Assembly: GCF_001238275.1 (NCBI RefSeq)
Contig: NZ_LGTB01000009.1
Location: forward strand, 62,001-126,000
DNA: 64,000 bases
DNA from: Bradyrhizobium viridifuturi
Lineage (GTDB): Bacteria; Pseudomonadota; Alphaproteobacteria; Rhizobiales; Xanthobacteraceae
Reading direction: 5' to 3'
Numbering within the stretch: position 1 is the first letter of the stretch; each line of letters begins with the position of its first letter. Positions 18,849 to 26,996 of the stretch are shown in pieces. The translations under genes and the position numbers were made by a program. The notes beneath the pieces are model-generated. The model saw nothing but the letters and a program-made list of their open reading frames with translations, did not search any database and was not told where the DNA came from.

Positions 18849-20459
18849 GTGAACAACAATGATGCGGCCGAGTATGATTACGTCATCGTCGGCGCCGGCT
18901 CGGCCGGCTGCGTGCTCGCCAACCGCCTGAGCGCCGACGGCAAGCACTCGGTGCTGCTGCTCGAGGCCGGACCGAAGGACACCAACATCTGGATCCATGT
19001 CCCGCTCGGCTACGGCAAGCTGTTCAAGGAAAAATCCGTCAACTGGATGTACCAGACCGAGCCGGAGCCCGGCCTGAACGGGCGGCAGGTGTTCCAGCCG
19101 CGCGGAAAAGTGCTTGGCGGTTCGAGCTCGATCAACGGCCTGCTCTATGTGCGCGGCCAGCACGAGGACTACGACCGCTGGCGGCAGCGTGGCAATGCCG
19201 GCTGGGGCTATGACGACGTCCTGCCCTATTTCCGGAAGGCGGAAGACCAGCAGCGCGGCGGCGACAAATATCACGGCGCGGGCGGCCCGCTGCCGGTGTC
19301 GGACTGGCGGCATCACGATCCGCTCTCGGAAGCCTTCGTGCACGCCGCGGCCGAGGTCGGCATTCCGACCAATCCGGATTTCAACGGCGCGACCCAGGAG
19401 GGCGCGGGCTTCTTCCAGACCACGACGCGGCGCGGCCGGCGCGCCTCGACGGCGCGATCCTATCTGCGGCCGGCGCTGACACGCGGCAATCTGCATGTCG
19501 AGACCTCGGCGCTGGCGCAGCGGATCCTGTTCGACGGCAAGCGCGCGAACGGCGTCGCCTACAAGCAAAACGGGCAATTGCGCAGGGCCAAGGCGCGCAA
19601 GGAGGTGCTGGTGTCGAGCGGCGCGTACAACTCGCCGCAATTGCTGCAGCTCTCCGGCATCGGCCCGGCCGATCTGTTGAAGCAGCACGGCATCGAGGTC
19701 GTGCTCGATGCGCCCGGCGTCGGCAACGATTTGCAGGATCACATGCAGGTGCGCATCGTCACGCGCTGCGCGCAGAGCGTCACGCTGAACGACGTCGTCA
19801 ACAATCCACTGCGCCGCGTGATGGCCGGCCTGCGCTACGCGGCGCTGCGCAAGGGGCCGCTGACGATCGCCGCCGGCACGTCGGGCGCGTTCTTCAAGAC
19901 CAGCCCGCGGCTGGCCTCGCCGGACATCCAGATCCACTTCCTGCCGTTCTCGACCGACAAGATGGGCGAGAACCTGCATCCGTTCTCGGGCTTCACGGCG
20001 TCGGTCTGCCAGCTGCGTCCGGAGAGCCGCGGCTCGCTGAAGATCAGGAGCGCGGACCCAAGCGCGCCGCCGGAAATCCGCATCAATTATCTCGCGACCG
20101 AGACCGATCGCCGCGCTTTCATCGACGGCATCCGTATCCTGCGCAAGATCCTGGCCGCACCGGCGCTGAAATCATACGCGGTCGGGGAGGTCGATCCCGG
20201 CGCCAAGGTGGTCAGCGACGACGACCTGCTCGAATTCTGCCGCCGTACCGGCAGCACGGTCTATCATCCGACCTCGACCTGCCGGATGGGCAACGATCCG
20301 CTCGCGGTGGTCGACCAGCGGCTCAAGGTGCGCGGCATCGATGGCCTGCGCGTGGTCGATGCGTCCGTGATGCCGGACCTGATGTCGGGCAATACCAATG
20401 CGCCGACGATCATGATCGCGGAGAAGGCCTCCGACATGATCTTGGAGGATGCAAGGTAG
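18849..20459 (+). CDS. GMC-family FAD-dependent oxidoreductase (choline dehydrogenase-like)
   Basis: This 536-residue protein begins with YDYVIVGAGSAGCVLANRLS and contains the GMC signatures RGKVLGGSSSINGLLYVRG and SSGAYNSPQLLQLSGIGP, plus the C-terminal substrate site with VYHPTSTCRMG (catalytic His) and SGNTNAPTIMIAEKASDMIL. GMC enzymes oxidise primary alcohols and related groups with FAD. A 74-base gap separates it from the hydroxylase gene, so it may be co-transcribed. It could oxidise an alcohol side chain of the same aromatic substrate, but GMC specificity is broad. GTG 18849 is the start. Confidence 0.9.
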   Translation: MNNNDAAEYDYVIVGAGSAGCVLANRLSADGKHSVLLLEAGPKDTNIWIHVPLGYGKLFKEKSVNWMYQTEPEPGLNGRQVFQPRGKVLGGSSSINGLLYVRGQHEDYDRWRQRGNAGWGYDDVLPYFRKAEDQQRGGDKYHGAGGPLPVSDWRHHDPLSEAFVHAAAEVGIPTNPDFNGATQEGAGFFQTTTRRGRRASTARSYLRPALTRGNLHVETSALAQRILFDGKRANGVAYKQNGQLRRAKARKEVLVSSGAYNSPQLLQLSGIGPADLLKQHGIEVVLDAPGVGNDLQDHMQVRIVTRCAQSVTLNDVVNNPLRRVMAGLRYAALRKGPLTIAAGTSGAFFKTSPRLASPDIQIHFLPFSTDKMGENLHPFSGFTASVCQLRPESRGSLKIRSADPSAPPEIRINYLATETDRRAFIDGIRILRKILAAPALKSYAVGEVDPGAKVVSDDDLLEFCRRTGSTVYHPTSTCRMGNDPLAVVDQRLKVRGIDGLRVVDASVMPDLMSGNTNAPTIMIAEKASDMILEDAR

Positions 20460-20478
20460 GTTCGCCGCTGTTCAGTCC

Positions 20479-20609
20479 GTCACCCTGAGGAGCGCGTTAG
20501 CGCGTCTCGAAGGGTCGAGGGCCCGGCTGGTGGCCGTGCATCCCTCGAGGCTCGCAAGAACTCGCACCTCCAGCGACAAAGGCTTCGCCTTTGCGCGGGA
20601 TGACGGTGA
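20479..20609. repeat. Intergenic palindromic repeat (CCTGAGGAGCGC type)
   Basis: A 131-base stretch between convergent genes runs from GTCACCCTGAGGAGCGC through TCTCGAAGGGTCGAGGGCC to GCGGGATGACGGTGA. Its ends are imperfect inverted copies. The wording is that of an interspersed repeat common between genes in Bradyrhizobium-like genomes. It separates the GMC gene from hemE and could form a transcribed hairpin. No coding signal. Confidence 0.6.
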
Positions 20610-20636
20610 TCGGCCCGCAATCCGGGCTACAACACG

Positions 20637-21683
20637 TCAGCCCTTATATGCCCGCACCCGCGCGACCATCTGCTCGACATGGGCGATCGGCGTTTCCTGC
20701 AGGATGCCGTGGCCGAGATTGAAGATCAGCCGCCCCTTGCCGAAATTCTCCAGAACATCGTCCACCGCGCGGTCGAGCGCGGCGCCGCCGGCAATCAGGG
20801 CCAGCGGATCGAGATTGCCCTGCACGGCGACGCGGCTCTGGACGCGCTCGCGGATCATCGACGGCTCGGCTGCCCAATCGATCGAGACCGCATCGACGCC
20901 GGTCTCTTCGACATAGGCCGGCAGCATGCCGCTGGCACCGCGCGGAAAGCCGATGATCCTGGCGCCGGGGACCTGCTTGCGCACGCCGGCAACGATGCGT
21001 TTCGTCGGCTCGATCGACCAGCGGGCGAACTCGCGCGGCGGCAGCACGCCGGCCCAGGTGTCGAAGATCTGCAGGCAATCTGCGCCGGCCTTCAACTGGC
21101 CGACCAGATAGTGGATCGAGTTCTCGACCAGCACGTCGATGATTTTGGCGAACGCGTCCGGATGGCGGTAGGCGAGCATCCGCGCGGGGGCCTGGTCCGG
21201 CGTGCCCTGTCCGGCCACCATGTAGGTCGCAACCGTCCAGGGCGCGCCGCAGAAGCCGATCACCGCGATCTCGGGCGCGAGCTCGCGCCGGACCCGGCGC
21301 AGGGTCTCGAACACCGGCTCGAGCTGGTCGAAATTGGCCTGGGTTGCCAGCGTCGCGATCTCCGCCGGCGTCGCCAGCGGATCGAGCCTGGGCCCTTCGC
21401 CGGCCTCGAAGCGCACCGAGCGGCCGAGCGCGTAAGGGATCACCAGGATGTCGGAGAAGATGACCGCGGCGTCGAAGTTGAACCTGCGGATCGGCTGCAG
21501 CGTGATCTCGGTGGCGAATTCGGGCGTGAAGCAGAGATCCAGGAAGCCGCCGGCCTTGGCGCGCAGCTCGCGATATTCCGGCAGATAGCGGCCGGCCTGC
21601 CGCATCATCCAGAGCGGCGGCACCGCCTGCCGGTGGCCCGAGAGGACGTCGATGAACGGCTTCTTGGTGGGATCCTGGGGCAC
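20637..21683 (-). CDS. hemE: Uroporphyrinogen decarboxylase
   Basis: This 348-residue product matches HemE along its length: [20 protein letters not shown] at the N-terminus (the substrate-binding arginines), [50 protein letters not shown] and [10 protein letters not shown]. It removes four carboxyl groups from uroporphyrinogen III to give coproporphyrinogen III in heme synthesis. GTG 21683 gives the normal family length and has AGGAA upstream; longer in-frame extensions have no family support. No other heme gene is in the window. Confidence 0.96.
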   Translation of the reverse strand: MPQDPTKKPFIDVLSGHRQAVPPLWMMRQAGRYLPEYRELRAKAGGFLDLCFTPEFATEITLQPIRRFNFDAAVIFSDILVIPYALGRSVRFEAGEGPRLDPLATPAEIATLATQANFDQLEPVFETLRRVRRELAPEIAVIGFCGAPWTVATYMVAGQGTPDQAPARMLAYRHPDAFAKIIDVLVENSIHYLVGQLKAGADCLQIFDTWAGVLPPREFARWSIEPTKRIVAGVRKQVPGARIIGFPRGASGMLPAYVEETGVDAVSIDWAAEPSMIRERVQSRVAVQGNLDPLALIAGGAALDRAVDDVLENFGKGRLIFNLGHGILQETPIAHVEQMVARVRAYKG

Positions 21684-21721
21684 GCCAAAGTTCCTAATCT
21701 CGATCGAAATTTGGCCCCTGA

Positions 21722-22003
<282 letters not shown>

Positions 22004-22027
22004 CTGGTATATCGCAGCGATTGCTAA

Positions 22028-22078
22028 CCACGATGCGAAATCGGTTCGATCGTTCTGGAACGAACCGCCGCATCGTGG
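22028..22078. repeat. Nested inverted repeat (hairpin) between two small genes
   Basis: Outer arms CCACGATGCG (22028-22037) and CGCATCGTGG (22069-22078) are perfect complements, and inner arms GGTTCG and CGAACC sit inside. The structure follows the small gene ending at 22003 and could terminate its transcript, but there is no T-run. Confidence 0.5.
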
Positions 22079-22147
22079 CGGTCCGACGCGGACCGCGCCT
22101 GCGGCTTGGGGTCGATCACTGTGATGCGGGGTGACCGCCGTGATCGG

Positions 22148-22438
22148 CTAGACGGGGCCGCCTTCGGGGCGCTGCATCCGCTCGAATTCGAAGGTCACGC
22201 CGAGCCGGCGCTCCAGGCGCCAGACCAGAATGCAGTGCCGCCGGATCGGCTCGCTCTCGATCTCGAGTTCAAATGCGAATGGCAGTGCGGCGTCGCTTTC
22301 CACCGCAAGTCCCGCGCCTCCGGTCGAGATGTTGAGCACAACGCATCCGATGCTGGTGTTGCGGAAGAAGATCGTGCCGCGCTTCATCAGGGCCGCTCGC
22401 TGGCTGTCGGTCTTGTATCTTCTTATTGTTGTGCTCAC
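22148..22438 (-). CDS. PilZ-domain-like small protein
   Basis: This 96-residue protein has the PilZ layout: an Arg-rich start (SQRAALMKRGTIFF), NISTGGAGLAVES at the place of the D/NxSxxG c-di-GMP motif, and a beta-rich tail ending CILVWRLERRLGVTFE. PilZ domains bind c-di-GMP and pass the signal to motility, polysaccharide or pilus machinery. The start is GTG 22438 with GGGAG upstream. It lies immediately downstream of the TadE/TadG pair on the same strand (38 bases), so a shared transcript is possible. Confidence 0.7.
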   Translation of the reverse strand: MSTTIRRYKTDSQRAALMKRGTIFFRNTSIGCVVLNISTGGAGLAVESDAALPFAFELEIESEPIRRHCILVWRLERRLGVTFEFERMQRPEGGPV

Positions 22439-22476
22439 GGCAATCTCCCAGCCCCGATTTGGTCGCGGATCGTGCT

Positions 22477-24135
22477 TCAGTTCACCAGCACCGCGCCGTC
22501 GCAGCGGATGCCCAGCACCCAGACGTCGACCTGGCCGAGCCCGATGCCGAGCGTCGAGAGCAGGGATGCCAGCACCTGATCGATCGGGCTCGTCACGGCA
22601 CTCAGGATGCTCATGACGAGTGCGCCCAATCCCGGGATCGGAATGCCAGCGATGTTGAGCGTGAGGTCACCGAGCAGGCTTGATGTCAGCGAGGTGAGGA
22701 AGTTGGTCGTCGTTACGGTCTTCTTCGTGCCTGCCTGGATGTCGCTGTAGCTGAAATTGACGTTGGTCGGCGTGGTGTTGCCCATGCCGACGTGGGCCAG
22801 GCCCGTGATCGGGATCCCCAGCACAGAGACGAGCGTTGCCGGCGGCGGATTGGGCTTGGTCGTGAAGTTGGTCATGTCGGCGACCGTGACGTTGCCGATC
22901 CAGGCGTCCACGATGCCCGGCGTCACGCCGATCGTGACCTGCGAGGTGCTGATGTTCGGATGGCCGCACGACACTGCGTTGAGCGTCGCGGTCCCCGAGG
23001 CGACCTCGACATATACAGGCAGATTGATCGACGCGATGCTGCCGGAGCCGAGCACGTTGACCGTTGCCAGGATCCTGGTCTGCGCGGTGTGCACGCTCAC
23101 GCCCTGGGTGCCCATCGCGATCCAGCTCGAGCCGACCGGGCGCTCGCCGATCGTCGCGATCACCGACACGTTGGCGATGCCGGGCAGGCCGAAATTGACC
23201 GAGGTTGCGATCTGATGGCTGCCGTTGGCGATCTGCGCCACCGTGTTGACGAGGTCGAATACGGAGACGCTGGCGCCGACCTTTGGTTTCTGCCCGACCG
23301 TGAGGTTCGCGAAGGGGCCGAGGTCGATCAGCGTGCCCGGCGAAACCTTGGTCGAGGAGCCGGTGACGGCCTGCGAGATCGTCGACAGCGCGGTGGTCGC
23401 GGCGCCCGCGCCGTTGGTGAGCTGTTGGGTGGTCAGCGCAGCCGCCATCAAATCACCGACCTTGACGTTGCTGCTCAGGACGTCGCTATAGGTGACGCCG
23501 GTCAGGTTGATCCGGGTTGCCAGCGCCGACAGGAAGTCGAGCGCGTCGATCTTGGCGCTGATCAGCGCGTTGTAGTCCATCACCGAGAGCGACAGCGTGG
23601 TGCCGAGCATCGAGCCGAGCAATGCGTTGAGCACGCCGCCGTTGACCGAGAGCAGCCGCGAGCCGATCGCGAATGTCGCCATCTCGGTCGATGTCGCGGT
23701 GGCAGTCGTCGTGATGTTGAAGTGGCTGGCGCCGGTGATGTAGCGCGCGAAGTAGAGCGGGGTCTGGGTCGTCAACGTGACGCGCGCGGCATTCGGAATT
23801 CCGACCGCCGGGGTCACGAAGCGGGACTGCGGTGCGATGGCGCTGTTTGCGGTGTAGGTCCCGGTGTCGACGCTGACCAGCGCGCTGGCCGGATAGTTGT
23901 TCTGCGTCACCGTCGCGGTGGCGGCGTTGACCGGGTTGCTCAAATTGGCGGCGGCGACGATCGCGGCGAGATCGGCGGTGCTCTGGGTCTTGCGCCGGTC
24001 CGCGAAGATCGTGCCGAGATCGATCGCAAGCCCGGCGCATCCGATCAGGAGCGTCATCAGGCCGGCGCTGATCATCGCGAAGTTTCCTCGCTCGTCGGCG
24101 CCGAAGCGCCGCATCAGTGTGAGGATGCCGCTCAT
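22477..24135 (-). CDS. TadG-like pilus assembly / exported protein
   Basis: This 552-residue protein begins with a short basic segment and the Flp/TadG-type membrane helix ERGNFAMISAGLMTLLIGCAG followed by LAIDLGTIFADRRKTQSTAD, the conserved start of TadG proteins. The rest is Thr-, Ser- and Val-rich with many beta-prone stretches, typical of the exported part. ATG 24135 lies one base after the stop of the upstream TadE-like gene. Tad proteins help build Flp pili for surface attachment. No tadA, tadB, tadC or flp gene is in the window, so its machinery must be elsewhere. Confidence 0.8.
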   Translation of the reverse strand: MSGILTLMRRFGADERGNFAMISAGLMTLLIGCAGLAIDLGTIFADRRKTQSTADLAAIVAAANLSNPVNAATATVTQNNYPASALVSVDTGTYTANSAIAPQSRFVTPAVGIPNAARVTLTTQTPLYFARYITGASHFNITTTATATSTEMATFAIGSRLLSVNGGVLNALLGSMLGTTLSLSVMDYNALISAKIDALDFLSALATRINLTGVTYSDVLSSNVKVGDLMAAALTTQQLTNGAGAATTALSTISQAVTGSSTKVSPGTLIDLGPFANLTVGQKPKVGASVSVFDLVNTVAQIANGSHQIATSVNFGLPGIANVSVIATIGERPVGSSWIAMGTQGVSVHTAQTRILATVNVLGSGSIASINLPVYVEVASGTATLNAVSCGHPNISTSQVTIGVTPGIVDAWIGNVTVADMTNFTTKPNPPPATLVSVLGIPITGLAHVGMGNTTPTNVNFSYSDIQAGTKKTVTTTNFLTSLTSSLLGDLTLNIAGIPIPGLGALVMSILSAVTSPIDQVLASLLSTLGIGLGQVDVWVLGIRCDGAVLVN

Positions 24136-24136
24136 C

Positions 24137-24550
24137 CTAGAACCCCCCATACTGAATCGCCGCGGAGCGGACGATGGTGCTCGCGGGCGCCGGCACGAAA
24201 GGCAGCCTGTAGATGAAGTTGCCGGCCGCGTTGTAGTTCAGCGTCACGATGTAGACGTTGGCGTTCGACGGCGACGGCGCGGCATTGACGGTGAGATTGC
24301 TGGGAACGAGCAGCGGATAGGTCGATACGTTGGCGGTGACGTAACTGGTTGCGAGGCTGTTGCGCTCGGTGTCGGTCATTCCGGCGATCGACGACCGCGC
24401 CGCTTCGGCGGCGAGCTGCTGAACGCCATGCACCATCGCGAGATAGGAACCGAATACAATGATGCCGAAAATAAAAGCGAGAAACAGCGGCAGCATCAGC
24501 GCAAATTCGACAGCAGAAGCGCCGCTTCGACAGCGAAAAAACTTGGTCAT
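24137..24550 (-). CDS. TadE-like pseudopilin / pilus assembly protein
   Basis: This 137-residue protein has the N-terminal signature CRSGASAVEFALMLPLFLAF, with the Glu five residues into the hydrophobic stretch that marks TadE-type prepilin-like proteins, followed by FGSYLAMVHGVQQLAAEAAR. It is predicted to sit in the inner membrane with most of the chain outside. It is the promoter-proximal gene of the TadE-TadG pair, facing the LysR gene across a 396-base gap. Confidence 0.88.
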   Translation of the reverse strand: MTKFFRCRSGASAVEFALMLPLFLAFIFGIIVFGSYLAMVHGVQQLAAEAARSSIAGMTDTERNSLATSYVTANVSTYPLLVPSNLTVNAAPSPSNANVYIVTLNYNAAGNFIYRLPFVPAPASTIVRSAAIQYGGF

Positions 24551-24946
24551 GAGACACCTCGAAACGCAACCTAGGGCGCCACGTTGCGAGGCTTTGATTA
24601 AGGAAAACTATGAAAACGCTTTCGCGAATCAGCGACGCCAATTCAGATGAATGGCGACGCTCGAACTTATCGGGTGCGCGATGCGTTATGGGGCGATCAA
24701 AATCTTTGATGCCGTGTCCGCAGAAACCCGGGGTCCGATGGTGTCGAGGTGCTGCGTGCATGTGCAGATGCAGCCGTCAGATACCGTAGCATTACGTGGC
24801 AATGCACGTAACAATACATATGGCGAGCAATCACGGCGCCGGCGCGACAAATTGAAACTAAACGAAAGTGCAACCAAATGTTAGTATAGCTAAATCACAT
24901 ACTGGAGAACGTAATTGCGTCCCGTGCTGAGATTGGAGGGCTCGCG
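24551..24946. other. 396-base divergent intergenic region
   Basis: No gene is supported here. The right half is AT-richer than the genome and probably holds promoters for the LysR gene (right) and the tadEG pair (left). A 20-base inverted repeat lies at 24792-24811. Short open frames in the region lack ribosome sites and family resemblance. Confidence 0.6.
24792..24811. promoter_or_regulatory. 20-bp inverted repeat, candidate operator
   Basis: TTACGTG (24792-24798) and CACGTAA (24805-24811) are perfect inverted arms with a 6-base spacer. The site is about 135 bases upstream of the LysR start and 240 upstream of tadE. LysR proteins often autoregulate from such dyads; the assignment is inference. 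Confidence 0.4.
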
Positions 24947-25833
24947 ATGCACAGACCACGTCAGCATTTGAATATTCCTACCGAGATTGTTCGTACCGTC
25001 GTTGCGATTGCAGAGACGGGAAGTCTATCGAAGGCCGGAGAGCGTCTTGGCCTCAGTCAGCCGGCGATCAGTTCGCAGGTCAAGCGACTGCAGAGCCTGG
25101 TTGGTGGCGCGCTGTTCGTCAGAACGGCAAACGGCACCACGACCACCGAACTCGGCAAGGTTGCCGTGCAGCAGGCACGGCGCATCCTCGAAGCGAACGA
25201 TCAACTGCTTCGGCTCGGCGGCAATCATGAAGGACCGCAGCCGTTGCGGCTCGGCATGAGCACGATGCTCGCCGAGGAATTCCTCAAGCTGCATCCCGCC
25301 GACGTGCTCGCCGACGTGCTGGTTCACGCCGACATGTCGCCGATCGTCATCAGGGGATTGATCGACGGCTACATCGACATCGCCTTCGTCTACAGCAACC
25401 CGTCGCTTGAGAACGAAGACGAGGTGACGATCGCCGCCGAGGCCGACGAGCGTTCGGTGTGGGTGCGATCACGCGACTTTGTCCTGCGGCCGGGCGCCCC
25501 GATCCCGATCCTGGCGTGGCCGGGTGACGACTGGATGATCCGGACGCTCACCAAGCATAACATCTCGTACAAGATCGTGTTCAGGAGCCCGAACCACCAG
25601 CTGCGGCTGGAAGCCGCGCGGGCCGGATACGGCCTGACGGCGTGCCCCGAGTGGATGATCCCGTCATCGCTGATTTCGGCCAAGGACTATTATCTTCCGG
25701 AGCTTCCGGTGCAGAAGCGCCTGCTGTGTGTTCGCCCGGGCTCGAGGGCAGCCGCGCGACGGCGATGGTGCAGCGGCTGTCCAGCCTGTTCTTCAGCGGC
25801 GCCAAGCCGATGCGTCAGGCGAGCAACATGTAG
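24947..25833 (+). pseudogene. LysR-family transcriptional regulator, frame broken near 25740
   Basis: The N-terminal HTH is clear (VVAIAETGSLSKAGERLGLS, QPAISSQVKRLQSLVGGALF), followed by an effector domain (LRLGMSTMLAEEFL; VWVRSRDFVLRPGAP). Close to the end the frame shifts: after LLCVRPG the conserved-looking tail LEGSRATAMVQRLSSLFFSG continues in another frame to the stop at 25833. One missing base in the CCCGGG run at 25735-25740 accounts for it. Without repair the protein reads on to 25870 with an unrelated tail. Repaired length is about 295 residues. Since only the last 30 residues are affected, even the broken form might fold. It diverges from tadE. Confidence 0.78.
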
Positions 25834-25863
25834 TCCGGTGTCGTCGCGTTGCGGCGGCATCGG

Positions 25864-26079
25864 TCAATAGTGCGGTGGGCGCTCGTTGGCGGGGCCCGGC
25901 GCCTGGCGCTCGGCCTCCTGAAGCCGGTCGCGCAGCTCGGCGAGCTGGCGCGTCAGCACATCGATCTGCTTCCATTGCGCCGTGATGGTCTGGTTGAGCG
26001 TCTCGATCGCTTCGTCCTGGTAGGTCAGGCGGACCTCCAGCGCATCGATCCGCTCGCTCAGCCTTGCCGTGTCATTCAT
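25864..26079 (-). CDS. slyX: SlyX family protein
   Basis: This 71-residue protein is an amphipathic coiled coil: RLSERIDALEVRLTYQDEAI, ETLNQTITAQWKQIDVLTRQ, then LRDRLQEAERQ. Sequence, length and a Pro/Tyr-containing end (NERPPHY) match SlyX. The function of SlyX is not established. Its ATG at 26079 overlaps the 3' end of trhO by eight bases, so the two are translationally coupled. Confidence 0.88.
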   Translation of the reverse strand: MNDTARLSERIDALEVRLTYQDEAIETLNQTITAQWKQIDVLTRQLAELRDRLQEAERQAPGPANERPPHY

Positions 26080-26824
26080 GCGCCGCGTCCTCGCGTCCAC
26101 GCTCGCGCAGCCCATGGCCGAGCGCGACGCGCTCATCGAACACAAAGCAGTCGCCGCGCCAGCGGCTGTCCTGCCGGGACGTCTCCTCTAGATATCTGAG
26201 GATCCCGCCCTTGAGGTGATAGACCTCGGCGAAGCCCTGCGCGAGCAGATAGGCGCTCGCCTTCTCGCAGCGGATGCCGCCGGTGCAGAACATTGCGATC
26301 CGGCGGTGCTTCGCGGGATCGAGGTGCAGCGCGGTAAATTCCCTGAACTGTCCAAAGCTCGCGATCTTGGGATCGACCGCGCCTTCGAAGCTGCCCATCG
26401 CGACCTCGAATGCGTTGCGGGTGTCGAGCACCATGATGTCAGGCGAGGCGATCAGTTCGTTCCAGTCGGCGGCGTCGACGTAGGTGCCGACCTGCCGGGT
26501 CGGATCGACCGTGGTGTCGCCGAGCGTCACGATCTCCTTCTTCAGCCGTATCTTGAGCCGCTGGAACGGCATCTGCGCGGCCGCGGAGAACTTCAGCTCG
26601 AGATTGTCAAGGCGGCCGCCGAACAGCGGCCCGTGCCTGAGTTCGGCGACGAAGCCATCGATCGCTGCATCGCTGCCGGCGATGGTGCCGTTGATGCCCT
26701 CATGCGCGAGCAGCACGCTGCCCTTGAGCTCGAGCTCCGCGCAGAATGCGCGCAGCGGCTCGCGCAATGCGCGGAAGTCGGGCAGCGCGGCGAACTGATA
26801 GAAGGCGGCGACCTTGAGTGGCAT
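26072..26824 (-). CDS. trhO: tRNA uridine(34) hydroxylase (rhodanese-domain)
   Basis: This 250-residue protein has an N-terminal acylphosphatase-like part (VAAFYQFAALPDF; LLAHEGINGTIAGS) and a rhodanese domain with VLDTRNAFEVAMGSFEGAV and the active-site loop FCTGGIRCEKASAYL. This arrangement is TrhO (formerly YceA), which makes 5-hydroxyuridine at the wobble base of certain tRNAs using oxygen. Length is slightly short of the E. coli enzyme, which has a longer C-terminal tail. It is followed by overlapping slyX. Confidence 0.93.
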   Translation of the reverse strand: MPLKVAAFYQFAALPDFRALREPLRAFCAELELKGSVLLAHEGINGTIAGSDAAIDGFVAELRHGPLFGGRLDNLELKFSAAAQMPFQRLKIRLKKEIVTLGDTTVDPTRQVGTYVDAADWNELIASPDIMVLDTRNAFEVAMGSFEGAVDPKIASFGQFREFTALHLDPAKHRRIAMFCTGGIRCEKASAYLLAQGFAEVYHLKGGILRYLEETSRQDSRWRGDCFVFDERVALGHGLRERGREDAAHE

Positions 26825-26996
26825 GGCCGGGGTTTATCAGGCCGGCCGGGTCGGCGTAACCCCGCAAAGCCATGCATTACCGGGATAATCCCTCTGGCAT
26901 GCCAGGCATTGCTCTGCCGGGGATGAATGTGCCATGTACTCCGCACCCAGCCGCCGCAGCAGCATCAGACCATCACGATCAAGCGAGCTCTCCGTT

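Noticed and set aside
20479..20609. Palindromic stretch considered as an insertion-sequence remnant
   Set aside because: No transposase fragment, target duplication or defined termini; it fits a short interspersed repeat.
22792..24216. Plus-strand open frame opposite the TadG gene
   Set aside because: Highly Arg/Asp-rich shadow with no start signal; TadG has a clear membrane signature on the other strand.
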